DNA from: Dysgonamonadaceae bacterium
Lineage (GTDB): Bacteria > Bacteroidota > Bacteroidia > Bacteroidales > Azobacteroidaceae
Assembly: GCA_031282925.1 (NCBI GenBank)
Contig: JAITCT010000015.1
Location: forward strand, 1-7,439
Reading direction: 5' to 3'
Length of the DNA stretch: 7,439 bases
Shown here: in pieces, positions 1 to 6,900 of the stretch
How positions within the stretch are numbered: the stretch's first letter is position 1
Layout: every line of letters starts with the position of its first letter
The notes under the pieces: generated by a model
The model's input: only the letters and a program-made list of their open reading frames with translations
Databases searched by the model: none
Told to the model about the DNA's origin: nothing
Program-made: the position numbers and the translations under genes

Positions 1-60
1 AAGATTTCCGTATTTTTTATACGAGAGGCTCTTGATAGGCTCAAAATAAGTTGTTTTCAT
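1..60 (-). CDS. possible 5' end of a leftward gene, cut by the window edge
   Basis: Read on the - strand, an ATG at 60-58 opens a frame of 20 codons without a stop up to the edge. The peptide begins MKTTYFEPIKSL and continues with SYKKYGNL. An in-frame TAA lies two codons upstream of the ATG, so this is the first possible start in the frame. The bases before it are A/T-rich with no clear Shine-Dalgarno site, as is common in Bacteroidota. I do not recognise the family, and 20 open codons can occur by chance in DNA this AT-rich. If real, the gene is divergent from the efflux operon. Confidence 0.35.
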   Translation of the reverse strand, partial: MKTTYFEPIKSLSYKKYGNL

Positions 61-192
61 TATTTATTTATCCATAGGCAAATCAATTTAAAAGGTTAAT
101 AAATGTTGTAACAAGGAAAACTCCAAATTTAAAATATTAAATCTGAAAGAAAAGTGGTTCGAAGTATGAGCAGTAGGTATTATCATTTACGT

Positions 193-200
193 TAACTTTG
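193..200 (+). promoter_or_regulatory. isolated match to the Bacteroidota -7 box
   Basis: TAACTTTG fits the Bacteroidota -7 consensus TAnnTTTG exactly. No good TTTG-like -33 box lies 19-21 bases upstream, which keeps confidence low. If active, transcription would begin about 207 and run into the inverted repeat at 266-341, so it might drive a small structured RNA. In AT-rich DNA an eight-base degenerate match can occur by chance. Confidence 0.2.
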
Positions 201-265
201 ATAGGAACATGTAAATATTCGGCAAATGTAAACAATTATTTCCGAAATACAAAAAAACGAAAAAA

Positions 266-341
266 AATGGGTGTGTTTCAAATTGTCGTATCCTGTCATT
301 GGCTTCACAATCACACTGTGACAATTTGAAATGCACCCATT
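266..341. repeat. 22-base imperfect inverted repeat, long hairpin
   Basis: The arms are 266-287 (begins AATGGGTGTG) and 320-341 (ends ATGCACCCATT). They match at 20 of 22 positions. On a + strand transcript both mismatches become G-U wobble pairs, and three further pairs (288-290 with 317-319, two of them wobbles) extend the stem to 25 pairs with a 26-base loop. On the - strand the same sites are A-C mismatches. The left side is preceded by an A-rich tract (251-267), so a leftward transcript would read hairpin then T-tract, like an intrinsic terminator. Other possibilities are a structured RNA or the joined ends of a lost insertion sequence, since GGGTGTGTTTCAAA-like termini are plausible transposon ends. 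The structure is certain; the role is not. Confidence 0.65.
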
Positions 342-384
342 ACATATTTATTTGCCTGCAAAGTGATGGCTTTGTTATATGTAA
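340..384 (+). repeat. second stem-loop adjoining the long hairpin
   Basis: TTACATAT (340-347) and ATATGTAA (377-384) are perfect complements. An inner stem CAAAG (359-363) with CTTTG (370-374) closes a six-base loop. The outer stem shares its first two bases with the end of the larger inverted repeat, so the two could be alternative or stacked folds of one transcript. It is followed by a modest T-run at 384-388, weak for a terminator. All pairing in the outer stem except one G-C is A-T, so it may be chance. Confidence 0.3.
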
Positions 385-392
385 TTTTCGTT

Positions 393-442
393 AAAATCAA
401 GATGTGTCTGCACTGCATTTAACAACTCAAAATCAAGATTTT
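393..442. promoter_or_regulatory. 11-base direct repeat, second copy within a palindrome
   Basis: AAAATCAAGAT occurs at 393-403 and again at 429-439, 36 bases apart start to start. The second copy continues to form the palindrome AAAATC-AA-GATTTT (429-442); the first copy supplies only half of it. A dimeric regulator could bind one full and one half site here, about 100 bases upstream of the candidate promoter. No regulator can be named, and AT-rich composition makes chance palindromes likely. Confidence 0.22.
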
Positions 443-513
443 ATAGACAAATATTATTTAAGATTTATTGCGGTTTGTATTTAGTATCATTTAACAAAAT
501 AAAACAAAAAAAC

Positions 514-545
514 TTTTTTAGTTTCAGAAGTTTTCATTTACTTTG
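514..545 (+). promoter_or_regulatory. candidate promoter of the efflux operon
   Basis: TTACTTTG at 538-545 matches the Bacteroidota -7 consensus TAnnTTTG at every fixed position but one and is followed by CA, as is often seen in these promoters. A T-run at 514-519 gives TTTT (514-517) for the TTTG -33 box with a 20-base spacer, within the usual range. Transcription would start near 550, leaving a leader of about 95 bases before the TetR-type gene at 645. The leader carries an 8-base direct repeat AGCAGGGA (563-570 and 589-596), spaced 26 bases, that might serve as an operator. Prediction only. Confidence 0.4.
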
Positions 546-644
546 CACCCGCTTTTGAAAACAGCAGGGACATGCCTTTTGTCAATCAAGCAGGGAGCTA
601 AAATATTTTTTTAATTCATTTGTCTTATATATTCAGGAATGTAA

Positions 645-1268
645 ATGGAACTGAAAGAAAGAATCATCGAAAACGCATCGGCGCTCTTTTTCCGGAACGG
701 AATCAAGAGTATGACAATGTCTGATATTGCCAACGAGATGGGCATATCCAAAAGGACGCTCTATGAGGTTTTCCGGGACAAAGAAGAACTTTTGGAAGAA
801 TGCCTCAGTTATTACCATGCGAAAGCCGACAAGAAAATCGAACAGTTGACGAATGATTCGGAAAACGTCATCGACACGTTGATCCGCATCTATGCCCAGA
901 AATTGTTTTATATGATGGATGTCGGAAAACCGCTTATGAATGACTTGAGAAAATATTATTCCCACCTCTTCCGGAAAATTGAGGATAAACGGAAAGAAGA
1001 TATTTGCATATTCATTCCGTTGTTTAAGAAAGGCGTAGAACAGGGCTTTATCCGCGACGACGTCAATTTTGAAATCCTGTTGTGGCTGTTGAAAATACAG
1101 TTTGATGCGGTTCTGGATGAGGATACGGTTCCTGCGGGAAAATATTCCGTCAACCAATTCCTGCAAGCAATCATACAGAATTTCATGCGCGGGATCGCTA
1201 CCCCGCTGGGAAATGAAAAAATAGACCAGTTGATGAAAATTATAAAAAAGAATGTAAATAAAAACTAA
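645..1268 (+). CDS. TetR/AcrR-family transcriptional regulator
   Basis: A 207-residue protein, normal length for the TetR family. These are dimeric DNA-binding proteins, usually repressors, that release DNA when a small molecule binds. The N-terminal domain (about residues 5-55) shows the family pattern: helix 1 ending ALFFRNGIKS, then the helix-turn-helix MSDIANEMGISKRTLYEVF (about 25-43) followed by KEELL. The rest is a helical ligand-binding domain, variable in the family, so the inducer cannot be read. The start at 645 has AGGAA (635-639) five bases upstream; an overlapping ATG at 639 is followed at once by TAA and cannot be the start. The channel gene begins 14 bases after the stop, so the gene is probably first in the operon and regulates the pump locus, perhaps including itself. 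Whether it represses or activates is inference. Confidence 0.9.
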   Translation: MELKERIIENASALFFRNGIKSMTMSDIANEMGISKRTLYEVFRDKEELLEECLSYYHAKADKKIEQLTNDSENVIDTLIRIYAQKLFYMMDVGKPLMNDLRKYYSHLFRKIEDKRKEDICIFIPLFKKGVEQGFIRDDVNFEILLWLLKIQFDAVLDEDTVPAGKYSVNQFLQAIIQNFMRGIATPLGNEKIDQLMKIIKKNVNKN

Positions 1269-1282
1269 GTAAGAAAGAATTT

Positions 1283-2659
1283 ATGAAAGCAGTTTTAGGT
1301 AAGAAAATCAGTATCGCATGTATGGCGGTTCTTTTCTCTGTTACGGCCAAAGCTCAGGGCGCGCAACCGCCCATTGAACTGACGCTTGAAAAGGCAATCG
1401 AAATCGCATTGAGCGAAAACCCGTCGGTAAAAATTGCCGTCTGGGAAATCCCCAAAGTAGATTATGCAAAAAAAAGCGCGTGGTATGGCCTGATTCCTTC
1501 ATTGGAAGCTACAGGGCAATACTCAAAGTATCTCACGCCTCAAAAAATGAGTCTCGCGGGAATGCTTGTGGAATCGCCAACCGACTTTAATGCCACGGCA
1601 ACCCTGCAGTTATCGCTGCCGCTGTTTGTACCGGCATTATGGAGAAGCATACAAATGACCGAAATCGACATGCAACTCGCCGTTGAAAAGGCGTATGCAT
1701 CCAAAATCACGTTGCGCAACGATGTAACCAAAGCGTATTACGGCGTGCTTTTGGCGCAGGATTCCTACAAAGCCCTGCAAGACGGTTATTCGCTTGCCGA
1801 AGAAGTTTATACTCAGGCGAAAAAGCGTTTTGACCTGGGCTTAAGCGCCGAATATGATATGGTCTCCGCCGAAGTCCAGATGAAAAACTTGCAGCCTAAT
1901 CTGCTGGAAGTGGAGAACGGCGTAGAACGGGCAAAACTGTATCTGAAAGTGCTTATGGGCGTCAACGCTTCCGTTCCGCTAATCATCAAAGGAAATTTGA
2001 GCGATTACGAAAAAGACATTACCCCTCCAACCTCCCAAAGTGGGGCTACCCCCTCCCTCAAGGAGACGAAGGGCAACACTGATTTGAAGCAACTGGACAT
2101 TCAAAAGCAATTGCTGCAAAAATCGCTGCAACTGCAGCAAACGCAACGAATGCCCACCCTTGCCGCCTTTGGACAATACAGTTATGCAGGGACAGGGAAT
2201 AATGCGGGAGCAAGTTTTATGAATCCGGAAGTGTTTTTGCCTGCAACTCAATCATGGTTCAGTCAAGGACTGTTGGTCGGGCTGCAATTGAATATCCCTT
2301 TGACAGGCATTTTTACAAACACGTTTAAAGAGAAGCAAACCGCCATACAGATACGTCAGATTGATATTCAGCGCGATTATCTGGAAAAAAACATTGACCT
2401 GCAAATTCGCACGGCTGTTGATAATATGAATAAAGCGGCAAAACAGGCGGATGCGGCCAAGAAAAACAAACAACTGGCGCAAAAGGGATATGAAATTGCT
2501 TCCAAACGCTATGAAAACGGCGCCGGAACTGTCCTTGAGCTGCAAAATGCGTCCTTAGCGCTTACGCAATCGCAGCTTACTTATAACCAGTCTATCGAAT
2601 CCTATCTTTCGTCGAAATCCGATTTGGATAAAATACTCGGAGTTAATCCGGAATTGTAA
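1283..2659 (+). CDS. TolC-family outer-membrane efflux channel
   Basis: A 458-residue protein, typical of the outer-membrane efflux protein family whose trimers form the exit duct of tripartite pumps. Residues 1-24 are a Sec signal peptide: basic start, hydrophobic core IACMAVLFSV, and AKA before Q25. C13 lies inside the core and there is no lipobox, so it is not an OprM-like lipoprotein. Two homologous halves follow (about 33-225 and 270-455). Each has long amphipathic, Gln/Ala-rich helices and a strand pair, with family hallmarks such as ALSENPSVKIA, LKVLMGVNA, RMPTLAAFGQYSY and the C-terminal AQKGYEIASKRYENGAGTVLEL. Residues 247-264 in the linker between the halves are encoded by an unusual C-rich block, listed separately. 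It lies 14 bases after the TetR gene; a 133-base gap holding a palindromic repeat separates it from the adaptor gene. Substrate specificity is not readable. Confidence 0.93.
   Translation: MKAVLGKKISIACMAVLFSVTAKAQGAQPPIELTLEKAIEIALSENPSVKIAVWEIPKVDYAKKSAWYGLIPSLEATGQYSKYLTPQKMSLAGMLVESPTDFNATATLQLSLPLFVPALWRSIQMTEIDMQLAVEKAYASKITLRNDVTKAYYGVLLAQDSYKALQDGYSLAEEVYTQAKKRFDLGLSAEYDMVSAEVQMKNLQPNLLEVENGVERAKLYLKVLMGVNASVPLIIKGNLSDYEKDITPPTSQSGATPSLKETKGNTDLKQLDIQKQLLQKSLQLQQTQRMPTLAAFGQYSYAGTGNNAGASFMNPEVFLPATQSWFSQGLLVGLQLNIPLTGIFTNTFKEKQTAIQIRQIDIQRDYLEKNIDLQIRTAVDNMNKAAKQADAAKKNKQLAQKGYEIASKRYENGAGTVLELQNASLALTQSQLTYNQSIESYLSSKSDLDKILGVNPEL
2021..2074 (+). repeat. C-rich 54-base block inside the channel gene, possible in-frame repeat element
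   Basis: The block begins ACCCCTCCAACCTCCC and ends AGACGAAGGGC. It encodes 18 residues, T247 to G264, rich in Pro, Ser, Thr and Gly, in the linker between the two halves of the TolC-like protein. It contains small inverted arms (CCC/GGG at 2034-2044 and CTCC/GGAG at 2053-2065). The C-runs contrast with the surrounding gene, and the wording resembles C-rich, partly palindromic repeats that I recall from intergenic DNA of Bacteroidota. The length is a multiple of three and the site is a tolerant loop, so it would not disrupt the protein. That it is a mobile repeat rather than native linker is inference, and the exact edges are approximate. Confidence 0.4.
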
Positions 2660-2672
2660 ATACGCATAAAAT

Positions 2673-2760
2673 GACGCCGGATTGCTTCAGGTTATTGACG
2701 CAGTGAAACAGACAAATCGCAGTTGTCATTGCAAGCCGCAAGGCGAAGCAATCCGGAGTA
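2673..2760. repeat. intergenic palindromic repeat between channel and adaptor genes
   Basis: CCGGATTGCTTC (2677-2688) and GAAGCAATCCGG (2745-2756) are perfect 12-base complements. Within them GCAGTGA (2700-2706) pairs with TCATTGC (2726-2732) using one G-U, or alternatively GACAA (2711-2715) with TTGTC (2723-2727). The right part reads TCATTGCAAGCCGCAAGG then CGAAGCAATCC, resembling the TCATTGCGAG...GAAGCAATCC intergenic repeats found in many bacterial genomes. It fills most of the 133-base gap. As RNA it would fold into a long hairpin inside the operon transcript, which could affect mRNA processing or partial termination between the two genes. There is no T-run directly after it, so it is not a standard terminator. 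Confidence 0.7.
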
Positions 2761-2792
2761 TAATAAAAGATAAACAGTAAAACATATAAATT

Positions 2793-3857
2793 ATGACAAT
2801 GAAAGCAAAAATTTTGTACAAGTTATTCCCTCTTATGGGTTTGATAATCCTGTTTTCCTGCGGCGGCAAAAAGCAGGACGCAAATGTGGAAACGCCGGCC
2901 GGCGACACCAAAATGGAAACGCCGACCGGCGAAAAAGATGCGGTAAAAGTAAGGACGGCAATTGCCGCATTTCGGAACGTTGAACAGACGGCAAGTTATA
3001 CCGCCAACGTACAGGCCGAAGTGATTAACAAAATCACGCCAGCCATTCCGGGACGCATCGAAAAAATCTTTGTGGAAATCGGCGACAGGGTACAGGCCGG
3101 ACAAATACTGGTTCAAATGGAATCGTCGAATTTGCAGCAACAAAGAACGCAACTGGCCAATCTGCAACGGGATTACGACCGCTACATCGAATTACAGAAA
3201 GTGGGTGGCATCGCCCAACAGCAGGTAGATCAGATAAAAACACAAATTGACGTGCTGAAAGCCGCTATCCAAAACATCGAAGACAATACGCAACTGAAAA
3301 GTCCCATCACCGGCATCATCACAGCCCGGAACTACGACAACGGCGATGTTTTCGCCCAACTGCCCATCCTGACCGTTCAACAGTTGAATCCTTTGAAAGC
3401 CATTATCTATGTTTCGGAATCTTATTTTACGAAAGTAAAGGTAGGCATGACTGTGAAAATCAATCTCGATGTGTATGAAAATGAAAATTTCACCGGAAAA
3501 GTGAGCCTGATTTACCCGACCATTGACGCGGCTACGCACACATTCGGCGCAGAAGTGGCCATCCACAACGGAAATTTGAAAGTCCGTCCGGGCATGTTCG
3601 GCCGCGTAACTTTGAATTTAGGCGTGAAAAAAAGCATTGTCGTACCCGATGCGGCTGTTCAAAAACAAGCGGGGGCCAATGATAAATACGTGTTTATTGT
3701 GAAAAACGGCGTTGCCAGATACAGCAAAGTAGAATTGGGACAACGTTTGGAAGACAATTACGAAATACTTTCCGGCATCAGCGACGGCGATGTAGTGGTA
3801 ACCGCCGGACAATCCCGCCTAATTGACGGAACGCCGGTTGAAATAATTAATAATTGA
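2793..3857 (+). CDS. RND efflux adaptor (membrane-fusion protein), lipoprotein
   Basis: A 354-residue periplasmic adaptor that bridges the RND pump and the TolC channel. The signal peptide has the lipobox LFSC, so C23 is the likely lipidated residue and the mature protein is membrane-anchored. A low-complexity linker with a nine-residue repeat follows (about 24-50). Then come the first half of a biotinyl-lipoyl-like domain (about 77-107, with PAIPGRIEKIFVEIGDRVQAG), a short alpha-hairpin rich in Gln (about 108-165), the second lipoyl half (LKSPITGIITARNYDNGDVF, about 168-187), a beta-barrel (about 188-275) and a membrane-proximal domain (IVVPDAAVQ to the end). The start may be ATG 2793 or ATG 2799; both leave a usable signal peptide. 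The stop codon and last residues (INN) lie inside the heptamer array at 3845-3879. The pump gene starts 75 bases downstream, so the two are very likely co-transcribed. Confidence 0.93.
   Translation: MTMKAKILYKLFPLMGLIILFSCGGKKQDANVETPAGDTKMETPTGEKDAVKVRTAIAAFRNVEQTASYTANVQAEVINKITPAIPGRIEKIFVEIGDRVQAGQILVQMESSNLQQQRTQLANLQRDYDRYIELQKVGGIAQQQVDQIKTQIDVLKAAIQNIEDNTQLKSPITGIITARNYDNGDVFAQLPILTVQQLNPLKAIIYVSESYFTKVKVGMTVKINLDVYENENFTGKVSLIYPTIDAATHTFGAEVAIHNGNLKVRPGMFGRVTLNLGVKKSIVVPDAAVQKQAGANDKYVFIVKNGVARYSKVELGQRLEDNYEILSGISDGDVVVTAGQSRLIDGTPVEIINN
2887..2940 (+). repeat. 27-base tandem duplication in the adaptor gene
   Basis: Two 27-base units (2887-2913 and 2914-2940) share 18 of their first 19 bases, beginning TGGAAACGCCG. 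They encode a nine-residue repeat, VETPAGDTK then METPTGEKD, just after the lipidated cysteine. The segment is the flexible tether between the lipid anchor and the folded lipoyl domain, so length changes in whole units should be tolerated. It looks like an in-frame slippage duplication. Confidence 0.7.
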
Positions 3858-3879
3858 CAATTGATAATTGACAATTGGG
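3845..3879 (+). repeat. heptamer tandem array (AATTGAC-type) containing the adaptor stop codon
   Basis: Five consecutive seven-base units run without a break: AATTAAT, AATTGAC, AATTGAT, AATTGAC, AATTGGG. The TGA stop of the adaptor gene (3855-3857) is within the array, so the last residues of that protein are written by repeat DNA. Because seven is not a multiple of three, the array presents stop codons in all three + frames (for example 3855, 3862 and 3869). A T-run follows (3880-3885). Confidence 0.75.
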
Positions 3880-3903
3880 TTTTTTATCATTTAAATGCCA
3901 ATA

Positions 3904-3918
3904 TATCAATTATCAATT
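3904..3918 (-). repeat. inverted heptamer copies, forming a 13-base stem with the array
   Basis: Two tandem units TATCAAT (3904-3910 and 3911-3917) are the reverse complement of the upstream heptamers. TCAATTATCAATT (3906-3918) pairs perfectly over 13 bases with AATTGATAATTGA (3859-3871), with a 34-base loop. The stem ends 14 bases before the pump start codon at 3933, inside the likely ribosome-loading region. It is almost entirely A-T pairs and so weak. Confidence 0.6.
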
Positions 3919-3932
3919 AAAAATAAAACAGT

Positions 3933-6900
3933 ATGTCATTATATGAATCAGCGGTTAAAAAACCGATTACTACCTTATTAATTTTTGCGGCGGTCGTCAT
4001 CATCGGGGCATTTGCTTTTACGCGCTTGCCGGTTGATTTGTTTCCCGATATCGAAACAAATCAATTGACGGTCATTGTCGCTTATCCGGGCGCCAGCGCT
4101 TCGGACATTGAAACAAACGTTACCCAGCCTCTGGAAAACAGTTTGAACACAGTTGAAAACCTGAAGAAACTTACCTCGCAGTCCAAAGACAATATGTCGC
4201 TCGTAACCCTCGAATTTAATTACGGGACGGATATTAACATTGCCACAAACGATGTGCGGGATAAAATAGACATGGTCAAATCCAGCCTGCCGGACGAAAT
4301 AAGCACTCCGATTATTTTCAAGTTCAGTATGGATATGATTCCGGTCGTTATCTATTCGGCTACGGCTAAGGAAAGCGTCAACGGGCTTTACAAAATACTG
4401 GACGAAAAAGTCGCCAATCCCCTGAACAGGGTTTCGGGCGTGGGCGCCGTTACGATTACAGGCGCTCCGCAGAGGCAGGTGGAAATCGGCGTTTCGCCCG
4501 AAAAACTGGAGGCTTACAACTTGACGGTCGAACAGATTGCAAGCGTGATTCAGGCCGAAAACCTGAACGTCCCCGCCGGCAGTTTTGATGTGGGAACAAC
4601 TACCTACGCCCTGCGCGTGGAAGGTGAATTTAAAGCCAGCAACCAGTTGATGGACATTGTGGTCGGCAGCCGCGAAGGTAAAAACATTTACCTCCGGGAT
4701 GTGGCTGTCATCCGCGACAGTATCCAGACGCGCATCCAGGAATCTTACACCAACGAGGTGAAAGGCGCTTTGGTCGTTGTCCAGAAACAATCCGGCTCCA
4801 ACACGGTTGCAATTGCCGAAAAAGTAAACAAGTTGATTCCCGAACTTGGAAAAACGCTTCCCCCCGACATCAAACTGTCGTTAATTATGGACTCGTCCGA
4901 GTTTATTCAGCAGTCAATCGACTCTTTGACGGAAACGATTTTACTGGCAGGCCTTTTCGTGATGCTTGTCGTCATGTTCTTCCTCGGACGGTGGCGGGCG
5001 ACGATAATCATTATCCTGGCTATTCCGATTTCACTGATAGCATCGTTTATCTATCTGATGGTACGGGGAAGCTCGCTGAACATTATCTCGCTGTCTTCGC
5101 TCACCCTTGCCATCGGTTTGGTGGTTGACGATGCGATTGTGGTACTCGAAAACGTGACCAAACACATCGAACGGGGAAGCAGGCCGAAAGACGCCGCTAT
5201 CTACGCAACCAATGAAGTGGGCGTTGCCGTAATCGCTTCTACATTAACCATTCTGGCCGTATTCTTGCCCTTGACCATGACCACCGGTTTGGCGGGCGTG
5301 ATGTTTGGGGAACTGGGCTGGATGGTAACCATTATGATTACCGTTTCGCTGATAGTGGCGCTATCGCTTACGCCGATGCTTTGTTCGCAAATGTTGCGGT
5401 TGACCAGCACGCAGGGCAAATTTTTCGACCGCCTTCATGCGCCGATTAAAGTTTTCCTCGACAAACTGGATCACCAATACTCGCGACTGGTTAATTTTTG
5501 CGTAAAAAACCGGTGGAAAACGCTGATTGCCTGTTTCCTGCTTTTCTTTATCATCATGATTCCCGCTTTGAAAGTCGTTAAATTCGACTTTATGCCGGCC
5601 TCGGACAACAGTATGATCACGGCCGACGTTTACATGCCGACCGGCACGCGGATGGAAGTAGCGCGGGACGCTGCAATGAAAATAGACAATATCGTCAAAA
5701 CAAAATACGGGGACGCCGTCAGGGTACGTTCCTTCTCGGTAGGGCAAGCCGATGAAAACAATACTTTCGCCGCCATGCAGTCCAACGGTACGAATTTGAT
5801 CAGCTTCCGTTTCCGCTGCCATGATCCGGAACTGAGAAAACTGTCGATTTACGATATTGCCGATGATTTGCGTAAAGAATTAGACAATATGCCCGAACTG
5901 TATAAATATACGGTTACTCCGGGCGGCAGCGGCGGAATGATGGGAACCGGAGCGAGTACGGTGGATGTGGAAATATTCGGTTACGACCTGGCCGAAACCG
6001 ACCGGATTGCCGCCGAACTGAAAACCCGTCTGTCCGGCGTGAAAGGGCTGAGGGACTTGATGATTAGCAGACAGGATTACCGCATCGAATACCAGATTGA
6101 TTTCGACCGGGAAAAACTGGCCGAAAACGGTTTGAATTCGGCTACGGTGGCCGGTTTTGTCCGCAACCGGATCAACGGAAGCTATACCTCCAAATACAGG
6201 GAAGACGGCGATGAATACGACATCATTGTCCGTTATGACGAGGCTTACCGCCAATCCATTCAGGATATTGAAAATATAACGGTTTACAACAGTGCGGGGA
6301 ATGCCATTAGAATTAAGGAATTAGGGAAGATTGTAGAAAAATCTTCACTCCCTCAGATTGACAGGCAAAACCGCGAGAGAATCAATAAAGTCAGCGGGAC
6401 GCTTTATAATGCCGCTTTGAGCGATGTAATTGCGGCGGCAACCAAAGAGATTGACGATATGCGCGAAGAAGGAAAGATTCCTTCGGAAATAGGCGTAAAC
6501 ATCGGCGGCACCTACGAAGACCAGCAGGAAACCAATGCCGATTTGGTCTTATTGATGGTTCTTTGCGTACTTTTGGTTTACATTGTGATGGCCGCTCAAT
6601 TTGAATCATTGACTTATCCGTTCATCATTGTATTATCGCTGACTTTCGGTCTTGCCGGCGTATTCCTGGCGCTAATGATTACCGGGCAGCCTGTCAGCCT
6701 GATGGCTATGATCGGGATAGTCATGCTGATCGGGATTGTGGTGAAAAACGGTATTGTATTCATTGACTATGCCAACCTGAACCGGGAAAGAGGCATGTCG
6801 ATAGACAGAGCCATTGTAGATACCGGCCGTTCCCGTCTGCGTCCGATTCTGATGACGACGGCAACAACTGTTTTGGGTATGATTCCGATGGCGATTCCGC

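Larger units (their letters stand above)
61..644. other. long AT-rich non-coding region upstream of the efflux operon
   Basis: About 580 bases separate the possible leftward gene from the TetR-type gene. I found no convincing ORF on either strand. The region is strongly AT-rich with A- and T-runs. It holds a long inverted repeat (266-341), a second stem sharing two bases with it (340-384), an 11-base direct repeat with a palindrome (393-442), a 13-base palindrome at 237-249 (TATTTC-C-GAAATA) and a candidate promoter for the operon (514-545). It could hold divergent promoters, a small RNA, or a decayed mobile element; the sequence does not decide between these. Confidence 0.6.

Noticed and set aside
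266..341. Hairpin as an ordinary terminator for + strand transcription
   Set aside because: No T-run follows the right arm; the T-tract exists only for leftward reading, and no rightward gene is seen before it.
266..442. CRISPR array or integron attC site in the upstream region
   Set aside because: There are no regularly spaced identical repeats with unique spacers, and no GTTRRRY/RYYYAAC core pair.
633..1166. 177-codon - strand frame over the TetR-type gene
   Set aside because: It is the antisense shadow of a gene with a clear helix-turn-helix domain; no family resemblance was seen.
1283..1360. Lipobox around C13 in the channel signal peptide
   Set aside because: C13 lies within the hydrophobic core and lacks a proper lipobox; AKA before Q25 is a good signal peptidase I site.
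3978..4790. Long open frame on the - strand inside the pump gene (270 codons)
   Set aside because: It is antisense to a clearly conserved RND region, has no recognisable domain, and is rich in His, Phe and Asn as expected for the reverse frame of a normal gene.
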